Virus record (IMG/VR): IMGVR_UViG_3300032820_000076 | Location: 1 to 29,023 of that record | Origin: a virus | Reading direction: 5' to 3' (one strand) | DNA length: 29,023 bases | Shown: piece by piece, positions 5,039-17,600 of the stretch | Layout: each line of letters begins with the position of its first letter | How positions within the stretch are numbered: the first letter of the stretch is position 1 | Program-made: the position numbers and the translations under genes | The notes under the pieces: model-generated | Told to the model about the DNA's origin: nothing | The model's input: only the letters and a program-made list of their open reading frames with translations | Database searches by the model: none

Positions 5039-8000
5039 ATGGCTACACGACAAGATGTTTTATTTGCCGCAGAAGATTACATAGCAAAATATCAATCATT
5101 TGCTCAATCTAATTTTCAAGCATACGACTTTGATACACTAAAAGCGGCTATGGTAGATTATATACGATTAAACTACCCCGAAGATTACAATGATTGGATT
5201 CAATCATCTGAATTTATTAGTTTAATGGATCTAATAGCCTTTATGGGCCATAATCTTGCTTTTAGAACTGATTTTGCTACTCGCGAAAACTTTATGGAAA
5301 CTGCTCAAAGTAGGGATTCAATATTAAAATTAGCTAGATTCCTCGGATATAATCCTACTAGAAATATAAATTCCAGTGGCGTGTTAAAAATTAAAACAAT
5401 ACGAACAACAGAATCGTTAATTGATTCTGATGGTAATAATTTATTAAATGTTGATGTTACATGGAACGATGCAACAAATGCAAATGCATACGAACAATTT
5501 TTAATGATATTGAATTCTTCTTTTGGAAGTACTACACAATTTGGTACTCCGTTTAAAGCAGAAACTATAGATGGTGTTAAAACTGAAATTTATAAAATGA
5601 ATTCACAAACAAAACAAAATGTGACTCATACGTTTGCGGGTACAGTTCAAGGAGAAGCAATACCATTTGAAATAACAAATGTTGATGTAGATGCAACATT
5701 AGGTTTATTTGAACCCTATCCAGATCCAGATTCTGCTATGCGGTGTTTGTATCTTAATGACGGTAGAGGGAATTCTAGTGCTAAAACAGGATTTTTCTTT
5801 TACTTTAAACAAGGTTCTTTAGAATTTAAAGATACATTAATAACACGACCAATTGAAAATCAAGTTATAGATATTACTGCTGAAAATATTTCTAATAATG
5901 ATGTATGGGTGCAAACTATTGATCAAGCAGGTGCAATAACAACAACTTGGACTCCAGTAGATACGGTTGTCGGATCTAATGTTATTTTTAATGCAGTTGA
6001 TAATAATATTAGGGACATTTTTCAAACAGTTACTAATATTAATGATTCTATTAGTATTAAATTTGCAGATGGTAGATTTGGTAATGCTCCAAAAGGAATT
6101 ATTCGAGTATGGTATAGAGTAGGCAATGGAGAAGAATATACTATTAGAACAGATGATATTCAAAATATTGAACTTACTATACCTTATTTTAGTAAACATG
6201 ACTTGCAATTATATAATTTAATTGTTACACTAGATTTAGAAGAACCTATAAAAAATAGTTCAGTAACAGAATCAAATACTAGCATACAAACTAAAGCACC
6301 ACAGGTATACAGTACACAAAATAGAATGGTATCAGCAACTGATTATGCAGTATATCCTTTACAAGCATCGACAAATATTATAAAAATTAAAAGTACAAAT
6401 AGAGTGCATAGTGGACATACACGATATGTAGATATAAATGATCCGACTGGTACTTATAAAGATTTAACAATATTTGGTGATGACGGATATGTATTTGAAG
6501 AAGAAACATTTTTACGAAAAACATTAACATTACCGTCTTCATTGAATGCAACAGATATAATAGAACAGTATATACAACCATATTTAGAAGAATCAGAAGT
6601 ACAAAACTTTTATTATCAAAAATATAAAAGTGATTTTGTTTGGTCGGGCGGTACATCAGCAGATGATTTATATTTTACAACATCAGACGAAGGAACTCCG
6701 GCTTTAGCCGCAAAAATGTGGGTTTGGAAAAAAGTAACTGGTTCTGCTAGACAAGCAACTGGATATTTTGAAAAGGGAGCAACTGCACCGGATATTGTTG
6801 CTATTGGACCAAATTCATTGGATTCAATTGGTAAATTTTTAATTGAAGGCGCAAATATAGAATTTGCAGAAGTTGATGCAAATGATCAATTTGTAGTAGG
6901 ATCAAAAACTACTTGGGCAAGCATAACCGGAGTATACGGAGATGGTAGAGGCGTTACAAGTTCTGCATTAGGTTACACAGGTAAAACTAAAGAAGAATAC
7001 GGTACTGTATCTTTATCTAGAAATATACCTAATAATGTTAGAATAAAACGTATAGCACCTGCATATAATAATAAATTTAGTGCAACAGAAATTACAGCAA
7101 TTAAAGATCAGTTAGAACTTAATAATTCATTTGGTTTACGATATGATCATAGAAACAATCAATATGAAATTATATTAGGTATTGATTTAGGAGAATCCCA
7201 AGAAACATCTTTTAGTTTAACAGAAAATACTTCAGGAACACAATCAGATAATAGTTATATAGTAAGAGTAGAGTTTCAAACAGAGCAATGGGTGTTTCTA
7301 GCAAGGGCTATAAAATATAATTTTGGGTCTGTAAAAAATGTTAGATTTTTTAATCAACGATTAGATAATAAAGTTAGTAAAATAACAAAAAAGTCAACAA
7401 AAGATGAAATTAGAGTATTAGATATTAATTTACAACCTCTTACAACATCAGGTGGAGGATTAGGTACATCCTTATTAACTGCAAATTATAATTTTGATAT
7501 AGAAGGATTTTATACCTATGATGATGGTTATACAGATCCACGTAGAGTACTATTAAAATTTGCAGATACTAATAAAGATTATGTAATTGATGATCCGTTT
7601 GCGTTTGAAAGTATTGTAGGATCAAATGAAATTTATGTTGCAGATGAATTAGTCGACAACTATGTTTATAAAACGCTAATGACTACACCACCGCCAACCC
7701 TTGCCGACGGTACTATAAAATATTGGGTATCGTCTACTTCGTATGATTTGGCAGAAAAAATTGAATATAATGGTGCAGAATATGAATCCAAAATTACAGG
7801 TAATTTAGGTGTGTTACCAACTGATACATCTAAATGGTCGTATATTAGAGATTTAATTTATGCAAAATATACAGGTCGATCTGGTGTGCGATTTAAATGG
7901 AAGCATGCCGCAAGCGAAGAAACACGAATTGATCCAGCGGTTTCAAATATTATTGATACTTTTGTATTAACAAATACATATAATTTAGAGTTTAGAAATT

Positions 8001-8590
8001 GGCTTAAAAATGATAGGCGAGCAAAATATAGACCTTTGTCTCATACTACAGAAGATTTAAAAACAATGTTTATAGCATTAGAAGATGCAAAAACCTCATC
8101 TGATACAATCATTTATAAATCATGTGAGTATAAAATTTTATTTGGAACAGAAGCAGATTATGCATTGCAAGCAAAATTTAAAGTAGTAAAAAATCCGATA
8201 TCAAGTTTAACAGACAATGAAATAAAAGCAACAATAGTAGATCATATTGATGATTATTTTGAACCAACTAATTGGGATTTTGGTGAAACATTTTATTTCA
8301 CAGAACTTGCGGCGTATATTCATAGAAATATGATAGGAGTACTTTCATCATTGGTTATTGTACCAACTAATTCAGATTCAAGATTTGGTAATATGTTTCA
8401 AGTTACCCCTGATGCACACGAACTTTTTGTTAGTGCCGCAAAAGTGTCTGATATAGATATAGTAGATTCATATACAGAAACAAATATAAGAATTGCCTCA
8501 GGACTTGTCGAAACACCTACAGCAACAACAAGTATAACAGGTGTTGCAGTTGGAACAGGATCTAGTTCAAGTGGTGGTAGTTATTATTAA
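5039..8590 (+). CDS. 6: Baseplate wedge subunit gp6, enlarged (1183 aa)
   Basis: In T4, gp6 forms the inner ring of the baseplate that links wedges together. The N-terminus (QSFAQSNFQAYDFDTLKAAM, then DLIAFMGHNLAFRTDFATRENF) and the C-terminus (FGETFYFTELAAYIHRN about 1080-1096, then LSSLVIVP, MFQVTPDAHELFVSAA) are typical of T4-like gp6. The family call also fits the position right after gp25. T4 gp6 is about 660 residues, so this one is nearly twice as long. The extra length is mostly in the middle and the C-terminal half, including a module at 892-936 that looks like a CBM5/12-type carbohydrate-binding unit. It ends in a Ser/Gly tail (SSSSGGSYY), common in marine relatives. A GAGGGA at 5023-5028 inside the end of gp25 is the likely ribosome site. 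Confidence 0.93.
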   Translation: MATRQDVLFAAEDYIAKYQSFAQSNFQAYDFDTLKAAMVDYIRLNYPEDYNDWIQSSEFISLMDLIAFMGHNLAFRTDFATRENFMETAQSRDSILKLARFLGYNPTRNINSSGVLKIKTIRTTESLIDSDGNNLLNVDVTWNDATNANAYEQFLMILNSSFGSTTQFGTPFKAETIDGVKTEIYKMNSQTKQNVTHTFAGTVQGEAIPFEITNVDVDATLGLFEPYPDPDSAMRCLYLNDGRGNSSAKTGFFFYFKQGSLEFKDTLITRPIENQVIDITAENISNNDVWVQTIDQAGAITTTWTPVDTVVGSNVIFNAVDNNIRDIFQTVTNINDSISIKFADGRFGNAPKGIIRVWYRVGNGEEYTIRTDDIQNIELTIPYFSKHDLQLYNLIVTLDLEEPIKNSSVTESNTSIQTKAPQVYSTQNRMVSATDYAVYPLQASTNIIKIKSTNRVHSGHTRYVDINDPTGTYKDLTIFGDDGYVFEEETFLRKTLTLPSSLNATDIIEQYIQPYLEESEVQNFYYQKYKSDFVWSGGTSADDLYFTTSDEGTPALAAKMWVWKKVTGSARQATGYFEKGATAPDIVAIGPNSLDSIGKFLIEGANIEFAEVDANDQFVVGSKTTWASITGVYGDGRGVTSSALGYTGKTKEEYGTVSLSRNIPNNVRIKRIAPAYNNKFSATEITAIKDQLELNNSFGLRYDHRNNQYEIILGIDLGESQETSFSLTENTSGTQSDNSYIVRVEFQTEQWVFLARAIKYNFGSVKNVRFFNQRLDNKVSKITKKSTKDEIRVLDINLQPLTTSGGGLGTSLLTANYNFDIEGFYTYDDGYTDPRRVLLKFADTNKDYVIDDPFAFESIVGSNEIYVADELVDNYVYKTLMTTPPPTLADGTIKYWVSSTSYDLAEKIEYNGAEYESKITGNLGVLPTDTSKWSYIRDLIYAKYTGRSGVRFKWKHAASEETRIDPAVSNIIDTFVLTNTYNLEFRNWLKNDRRAKYRPLSHTTEDLKTMFIALEDAKTSSDTIIYKSCEYKILFGTEADYALQAKFKVVKNPISSLTDNEIKATIVDHIDDYFEPTNWDFGETFYFTELAAYIHRNMIGVLSSLVIVPTNSDSRFGNMFQVTPDAHELFVSAAKVSDIDIVDSYTETNIRIASGLVETPTATTSITGVAVGTGSSSSGGSYY
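7712..7846 (+). other. CBM5/12-like module inside gp6
   Basis: Codons 892-936 of gp6 encode YWVSSTSYDLAEKIEYNG, then AEYES, then a proline and KW about 18 residues later. The order W-x-S-x-x-x-Y, hydrophobic-Y-N-G-x-x-Y, P, W is the aromatic layout of small CBM5/12 (chitin-binding-type) modules. This is pattern recognition, and binding is not shown. Confidence 0.45.
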
Positions 8591-8601
8591 TGGAAAAATA
8601 A

Positions 8602-11600
8602 ATGGCAGATTATTCTAGCAACAATACTGATGATCAGGTTAATAATACTATACCTGGTTCTACAAGTAAGAACATCAAAAAACGATCTACTTTTGATTTA
8701 TTACCTGAATATCTTCAATCCGATACTAATAAGAAGTTTTTAAATGCCACATTAGATCAAATGATTTTAAGTGGTAATCCTAAAATAGAATCGGGTTATA
8801 TAGGTAAAAAAGTAGGTGCAATTCGATCATCGGCAAATGATGTTTATTCTGAAAGTCGAACAACTCTTAATAATAGGTATCAATTAGATCCTACGGTTGT
8901 AAGTCAAAACCCATCTACTTTAGAATATGAATCTGCTATTCCATATGATGATATTATTAGTAAGTTAAAATATCTTGAAGCCAATACAACAAATTTAGAT
9001 AAATTATTTTCTGATTATAATTATTCTTGGCGTCCTCCAATTGACGTTGACAAGTTTATTAATTGGAATAGTTATGTATGGTTACCATTTGGGTTGCCTT
9101 TAGTTGGATTACATGGTGAAGAAGCAAGTGATATTAACGGAAAACGCACACATACAACATCTGCTCAAGTTATACATGGAAATAGACAATTAACTTTAGA
9201 AAACGGAATGCGTTTAGCATTTCATGATGATAATAAAACATATCTAGTAACTGGCGTAGGTAAAGAAATAACATTAATCGATGAAAGTACATTATGTTCA
9301 GTAACTGAACACTCAATGGGTATTGCTCCAGGAACTCTTGCTCTTGGTACACCTGATACAGGAACTGGCGTTCTTTCCTCACTAAACATAACCAATTATG
9401 GAACAGGATATACATATAATCCATTTTGGAATATATATGATCCAAGTGGTGGTCCAGCAACTCATGCAATGGTAGAAGGTGAGATTGACGGAGAGGTAAC
9501 AGCAAATGTTAGTATTACAGAAGCAGGTACTGGGTATGCAACATCGGGGGTTGTATTATTAGTTATGGGTGGACAAAAAGCAATGCCACCGTATATAAGT
9601 GCTAATAAAGATGTACATTATGTTCATGAATATATTTGTATGGAAAAATGTGCAAGAGACAATAATGCATGGTCTAGGGTTAACAATTGGTATCATATTG
9701 ATACTGTCCAAGCAGTAAACACAATGTTAAATCTTACTAAGTCTTTTAAGATCGATGGTATTATTGTTGATGATGATTATGCACAACGGCCTATTATAGA
9801 ATGGGAGCGCGATTTACATTTATATAATTATGGTACCCATTATAGAGCACCAGTTGATATTATTATAACAGAATCAATGGATCCTGCAAATGGAACAAAT
9901 GGATTTTTATTATCGGGCGGGTCGGCCACACCAGAAGTTCATGATGGATATACAGTTCAAGATAATGATAGAGTGTTATTTGTTAATGCAAGCGATACAT
10001 ATAATAATAAAATTTATAAAGTTAATACATCACAAACTGGTGCAACAGCCTTAACATTAGAAACAGATGGTAGAGGAGCAGGACCGCCTACTCATGGTGA
10101 TGTTGTTACAAGTTTAAATGGAACTACATTACAAGGTAAGGATTATTGGTTTGATGGAAGAAATGGCCCAACAGCCTTAACTTCTTCAAATGCTACTTGG
10201 AGAATAACACAAGAAAAAGGTATTAAAAATGTCCCAGTAAAGTTTGAATTATATGATTCAACATTTCAACCACTATCAGAATATAATGAAACAGACTTTT
10301 TAGGTAATACAGTTTTTGAATATTTAGAAGATAAAACTACTGCTAATAGATTTGAAGATAAATTTTTAGGGTTTGCGTTAACATATGCAACTACAAATTA
10401 TTTGTCCTCTACTAATACATCTAATATAATGTTTAATAATTCACATCAAGAAACAATGTATTTGTATGATAGGGGAACTACACCAAAAAATATTTTAGGA
10501 TTATATTACTTAAGAAAATTTGATAGAGATGCATCAAATTATGATTTTAATAATGGTTGGGAACAAAGTTATAAACAAATTAGAACACCTATTACTGTAA
10601 CCCAAGACGTTACAAATGCAGACGATGACTTTGTTGTTGATTTAGGCACAACAAACTTTGAACCGGAGCGAGATTATTGGTTACAATCAACTGCAACTGG
10701 TTTTGAATTTTATTTAAAATCTGCATATGGTTTTGAAAAATTAACAGAAATTAATCCAACTCTTTATCTTGCAAGAAATAAGACATACACATTTGAAATA
10801 ACCAATGGAACTAAAGCATTTCAAATACAAGATGTAAGTGCCTCGGCATACAGTACGGGTGTTACAAATAATAATACACATAGCGGAATAGTTACATTTG
10901 CTATTGCTGAAGCAGAAGCAAATGATATATTATATTATTCTTCTCCTAGTGGAACAGGTAAAATTATTATAATAGACGAAGTTTTAGAGCAAGGATGGCC
11001 AGAAGTATTTCATGATGGTGTTAAATTAAAAAGAAATATACATTATATTTTTAATGATAAAAATGTAGTTATACCATACGAAAGCCCTGGTACAGACGAA
11101 ACAGTATCGGATGGTGGTGTGCCAGTATTTGCCCCATCAGAACAAACCCAAAGTACTGAAAATTTATTAACAGTAGGTGATGTAGTAGATATAAAATTTT
11201 ATACAACAGATACAAGTACAACAGACGAATGGGCGTATGATGTTCCGAACGGACTTAAAAATAATCCCGGTAACGAAGTATTAGGTCAAGTTCAATATGC
11301 AGAAATATTTCCACATTTTATTGATGTATTAGATAAGCAACCTGGATTAATAGGACCAGCGTTTGGTGATAATAATTATAGAAATTTAGAGAGCGAAAAA
11401 AGATTTGGTGGAATAATAAATCAACAAATATCTCCTTTACTTAAATCAGGATTAATATTAGGAAACGAAAATTATGATTTATTATTAGCACTCGATTATA
11501 CTGCTGATAGTTATAACGTATTTAAAAAGAAGTTTGTACAAAAAATAGAACAGTTATATGCCTCAATGGCTTCAGGAACAAAAATAAGTGCTCTAGTAGA

Positions 11601-14600
11601 TCAAGCATTATATGATCTTAATTTAGGCAAAAATAATACATTTCCATTTGCTAATAGTGATATGGCGTATTATTTTAATATGGTTGAAAAAACATATACA
11701 GTTACAACATCTGCTGATACATTTACTTTACCTAAAACAATTACACAAACAAATCAGTATCATAATCATGTGTATGTTTATACAATAGATGCCAATGGAG
11801 TCGAAACATTTGAGACTGAATTTACATTAGATCCTAATGCAAATACTATTACATTAGGAACAGCGATTGCATCAGGAAAAGTTGTTATAAAAGTTAGTAT
11901 TGATGAGGGATTAAGTTTTATACCTCCTACTCTTGCTAAATTGGGTGTAACTCCTGCATATGTTCCAAAAAGTTATATTGATAATACTGGTACTAGAACA
12001 GTGGTTATCATTGAAGGACACGACGGATCAAAAACAGTAGCATTTGAATCATCTATCACTGGTACAGGTTCTGTTTTATCTCATACAATTACAGATTATA
12101 GAGACAAAGCACTATTAGAATTTGAAAATAGAATTTATGGTCATATACAATCTGAATTTAATACAAATGATGATAATGTAGTTACGTATTCTCACAGTCC
12201 GGAACCTAAACGTAAAGATTTGAGTTTATTACCTGGCAAATACAGAATAACGCCTTATACAATAAAAAATAGAAACGATTTTTATGACAATTATTTTAAT
12301 GTATTTAAACTTGCTCGAGGTATAACATTATTAGGAAATGCAGGATATGATGCAAATAATAAATTTACATGGAATTATGGTGCAGATGCCAATGCCAACG
12401 GAATAGGTTATTGGAGAGGTATTTATAAACATTATTTTGATACAGATAGGCCACATACTCATCCATGGGAAATATTAGGATTTATTGGAAAACCTTTATG
12501 GTGGGATACCAATTATGAATGGGTTAATGTTACTAAACGGAATAATATGATTTTTGCTTTACAAAAAGGTATTATATCCGAACCCGGACAACCTATTGTT
12601 CAAGATATTAATGTTGCAAGACCTAGTGCTACCTTTCCTGTTGCTACTGACGGTACATTACAAGACCCTGTTACAGCAACTTTAATGTCGGCACCAACAT
12701 CTTTAAATGCCCAAGCAAATTGGTCTATAGGTGATATTAGTCCTGTTGAAACAACATGGCAACGGAGTTCTTTATTTCCGTATGTAGAAAATCAATTTTT
12801 GTTTTCGATTAATCCAGCAAAATTTTTCGAAAAATATTATGACACAAAAGATAGAATAACAGATGGTGGAAGTAAAGCAATAACAATTCAGGTAACAACA
12901 GCACCTAAGGCTGGTAATACTACTGGAACAGTATTTTATATTGATGGTGTCCAACAAAAAAAGTTAGTATTACAAGCAGGAAATGTATATACATTTAATT
13001 TAACAGATGCATCTTATAGTGGGCATGATTTTCAATTATCAGAAGCATGGGAAGGCCAAGTTGTTGGGCAGTACACAACAGGCTGGGACGAGGCAACCGA
13101 TGCAACTAAACCTACATTTTCGCCAACTTCATCTACCCCAGAAGTATTATACTATTATGATTCACAGGCCGGGCTTTATCATTTACAAGAAGGTGGCGTA
13201 ATAGAAGTATTACCTGTATCACATGAAAAACAAATTATATCTAATAAAACAAAAAAACGACACAACTCAAATGAATTATATATTCATAATGAAGAAGATG
13301 TTAATAGTTTATCTAGGCGAGTATTAGGTTTACAACAACCTATAGTAGATAGATTAATGTTTTTGGGTAATGATATATATACTGATTTTGCTAGACAATT
13401 GAGACAATTGAATACAAAATTAAGTTATAAAATGCAAGGATTTTCAAAAAAATCTTCTATATCTATGTTAGCAGATAGTTTGCAATCTGAAAAATCTAAT
13501 AACTTTATACCAAATGACGATTTAACTATTAAATTTCACAATTCAGCACCATATAAAGAATATAGTTATAGCGGAGTTGAAATTATTCAAACAGCAAACG
13601 GATATGCAGTTTATGGATATAATAATAACAAACCATATTTTTTAACACAAAAAACGTTAAAAACAACAATTTCTCAAATTACAATAAGCGAAACTAATAT
13701 TCAATTATATACTGAATTTGCTGAAGGCACCGATCGAATAGATTATGGAACAGAATTTACATCAGCAAATGATGTTTATAATTTTTTACATGCGTATGGA
13801 AAATATTTAGAAAACATGGGTTTTGAATTTGCAAATCCTAATCAAGATGGTGCATATGAAGATTGGGGGTTAACTGCTCAACAATTTATATTATGGTCTG
13901 AGGCAGAATGGGGCAACGATACATCTATTAAATTAAGTCCTGCAGGTAGTTTATTATATTTCAAACATGATCACGGCCACATAAAAAGTAATGAGTACGA
14001 ATATGGTAGTTTTTATTTAGATGTAAATAAATCTTTATTTAATTCAACAACCGTAGATATAGATAGACAATTAAATTATATTTCTGTTAAACCAAAAGAT
14101 GACGAAAGGGCAATTTATTGTGCCTCACTTGTTATTTGTGATTACGAGCATTTATTAATAATCAATAATAAAACTATTTTTGATGATATGATTTATTATC
14201 CTATTTTAGGAGATGCAAAACCTAGATTTAAAATAGAATATTTAAAATCCCCCGACTGGAATGGTACATTACATGCTCCTGGATATTTTGTATACGAAGA
14301 TACAATTTATGAAAATTTTGATAAAACAGCAGATAGCATAACTTCTAATTATTTTGCATCAGAAGAAACTGCTCTAAATAAAGATACAATAAGTGTTGCT
14401 AGAAAAAATATAGGATATGAAAAGAAACAATTTTTAAGAAATATGCGGCTTTCTGAAGATGTTCAATTTCAGTTTATGAAAGGCGTTAGCCATTTAAAAG
14501 GTACACCAGAAGTTTTTAATAGGTTAACTAGAAGTACATTTTTGCTTGAAGCAAGTGTTGATATTAATTTACAAGAAGAATGGATGTTTAGATTAGGCGA

Positions 14601-17600
14601 ATTTGGCCCAACAACTACTCAAACAACTAAAGAATTTACACTTAAAGATACTGATATAAAAGCAAATCCACAATTAATAAATTTTGGGGAAATTTACGAA
14701 GGACAAGCAACAGACTTTGATTATGACACAACTATTAGTATGTTAGGAGGAGATGGTAGATGGTTAGAACAACCATCAACTAATCCTGCTGTTCAATTTA
14801 ATACTAGAGTAAAATTTGATCAAAGTATTGATACAATAGCAGAAGTAGAATTATACGAAAAAGATTTGCCTAATGCTGGTTATCCTCGAATAGAGGAAAC
14901 AACATATCAAACGTTTAGATCAGACGATTTACCTGCATTATACGACAAATATAAAAATGACGATAGTTCTTTATTATATAAATTACTTCAAACCCCTAAC
15001 TGGAAAGATACTTATACATACGCAAAAGATTATTATGTACGATACAAAGGTAAACGATATATTTCTACTCGAATATTAAATTCTGCCGCTCAAAGTTTTT
15101 TTGGTACGGTAAATGCAAAATATACAAAAACATATTCATCCAGTGGTAATTTAGCAGAAATTGTTTTAGAAAAATGTCTTTTTACAATAGATGGTGTTAC
15201 TAAAATGACATCAACTACAGATCCATATCTTTATGGTATTACTGGTGTTACTGCTAGATTTGGTGAATATGATTTTACTTATTATATTCCTTCTTCACAA
15301 ATATCAGATAGTACAGTTGATGCAAGTGTATCTAAAGGCGCCGACGCAAATGGTAATTTTACATATATTTTTACATTTGCAGATGGGCAAGTTCCTGCTG
15401 TTAATGTACCTGCTGATGATGATAAAGTGTACATGTCAGCATTTAATTATAAAACAGATGCAGAAGCCGCAGATAATACTGTATTAGATAGGTGGATAGA
15501 AACTGGAGAATCGGGACTATTTAATGTATGGACAGCAGACGCAGGAGCAGGCGATTGGGCAACATTTAATCTTCAAGATGATAATTTTGGGATTGAACAA
15601 ATTTGTAAAGGATATGAAACAGGTGACGAAGCTCTTATTAAATTAGGAATGCCTCATTATTTGTCTGAAGGTGATTATGTTATGATAACAGGTGCAGAAA
15701 ACAATCCTGCACTAAATGGAATTCATAAAGTAACTGGCTTTCCTACAGGATCAGATTGCCAAACTTGCGGATTAAGAGAAGATAAACAATTTTATATAGA
15801 TGAATTTGTTGGAAATAACGAAGTATATGGAAAAGTATTTGCATTTAGAAAATCACGATTCTCTGGATATTCAACAATGTTTGCTTCTATTGCCGATCCA
15901 AAATATTCATGGATAACAAATAATTATGCCTATGCTGATGCATACTATGATATTCAAAACCAAATAATAGGTGCTACCTCTGCGGCAGGATCATATAACC
16001 CAGAATTTGCTGGAGGCCAATCATTTACTGTAACATCTTCTTATGCTTTATTATATCCTGCAACAACAGCAGATTTGGATGTATTTATAGGAGAATTTAG
16101 AACTCAATTTCAACCTGGAAGTGGAGGCACAAAAGCATGGGAAGTTATAGGAACTAGTATTGTATTTCATGCTGAAAATTTAGGTGGAACGTACATAGCA
16201 GGTCAACCCATTGTAATTGTATATAAAAATAGAACTACAGGTTGGGGTTCGTTTAAGTTTGATGGAGTTAATAGAACATTTACTGAAATAAACTCACAAC
16301 AACCAAAAGCAGATACAGGACAGTTAGCAAATGTTATTGTATACGATTATGAACAAAATAAAGAATTAGCAAGAGCAGAAGTATGGGATCCTTTCAAAGG
16401 TATTGTTCCGGGAATTGCAGAAAAAGAAATTGATATTATTTCTGGTTATGACCAAGCATTATATAATGCAACTACCCAAGACGAAGAAGCGTTAACAACA
16501 ACACGATGTTGGGGGCAACACGAAGTAGGAATATCTTGGTGGAATTTAAATACTGTTAGGTATATAGAATATGAACAACCATCTGATTTAGATTACACAT
16601 TTAAACATTGGGGAGACCAATTTCCAGGTTCTTCAATGGATGTTTATGAATGGACTAAAAGTCCGGTTGCGCCTGATGAATGGATTACATTAGTTGCCGG
16701 TGATTTTGAAATAGAAGGGGAAATTGCATCAGGTGAAGTATACACAAAAGTTCTAAGTGGTGTTACACATTATTATTGGGCTGAAGAAGAAGCATTGAAT
16801 CCTCAAACTGGTCAAGTAGTTCCATATTATTACTTTTGGGTTAAAAATAAAACAACAGTTCCACAAACACAATCTCATAGAGAAATATCTACAAAAGTAA
16901 TTGCAGAATATTTAAATGATCCAACCGGCAACGGAATTTTTTGGGCGGCCCCAGGCGGAGCATCAAATATTATAACAGGAAATGTTGGAGATCGCTTAAC
17001 TCAACATTCTGTTTTCCAAATAAATTTTACAAGTGATACAGAAGATGAACATAAAGAATGGATTACAATTCGAGAAGAAGATCAAGAAACAGATGTTCCA
17101 GATAGATTTGCAAAAAGATTACATGAAAGTATTTTGGGCGTAGACGAAGATATAGATATTTTAACGGTAGCAGGAATAGAAGACGATCAAAATTATACAT
17201 ATACAACACCAACAGGATCAGGACTTTTTACATTTGTCAAAGCCTCAGCTAGTTTAAGTTCTCAAGATAGCGATGTAAGAGATGTGAAGGTTAGCACAAA
17301 CGGAACTAAAATGTTTATGTTAGGTAGGGCCAATGATAAAGTTTATGAATATTCGGTATCAACAGCATTTGATATTTCAACAATAACTTATGTTCAGTCT
17401 TTAGATATCAGTGGGCAAGACGTATCGTCAAATAGTATAGAATTTAGTCCAGACGGAACTATATTGATCATGTTAGGTCAAAATGATGATAAAGTTCATG
17501 AATATGCTTTAAGTACAGGCTTCGATCTTTCAACGGCTTCCTTTACAGATAGTTTTGATATTAGTACCCAAGAACTCCAGCCTTATGGTTTGGCATTTAA

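Noticed and set aside
5837-6208. Minus-strand frame of 123 aa within gp6
   Set aside because: It is low-complexity Ile/Asn/Ser-rich, antisense to conserved gp6 codons, and has no ribosome site; a shadow frame.
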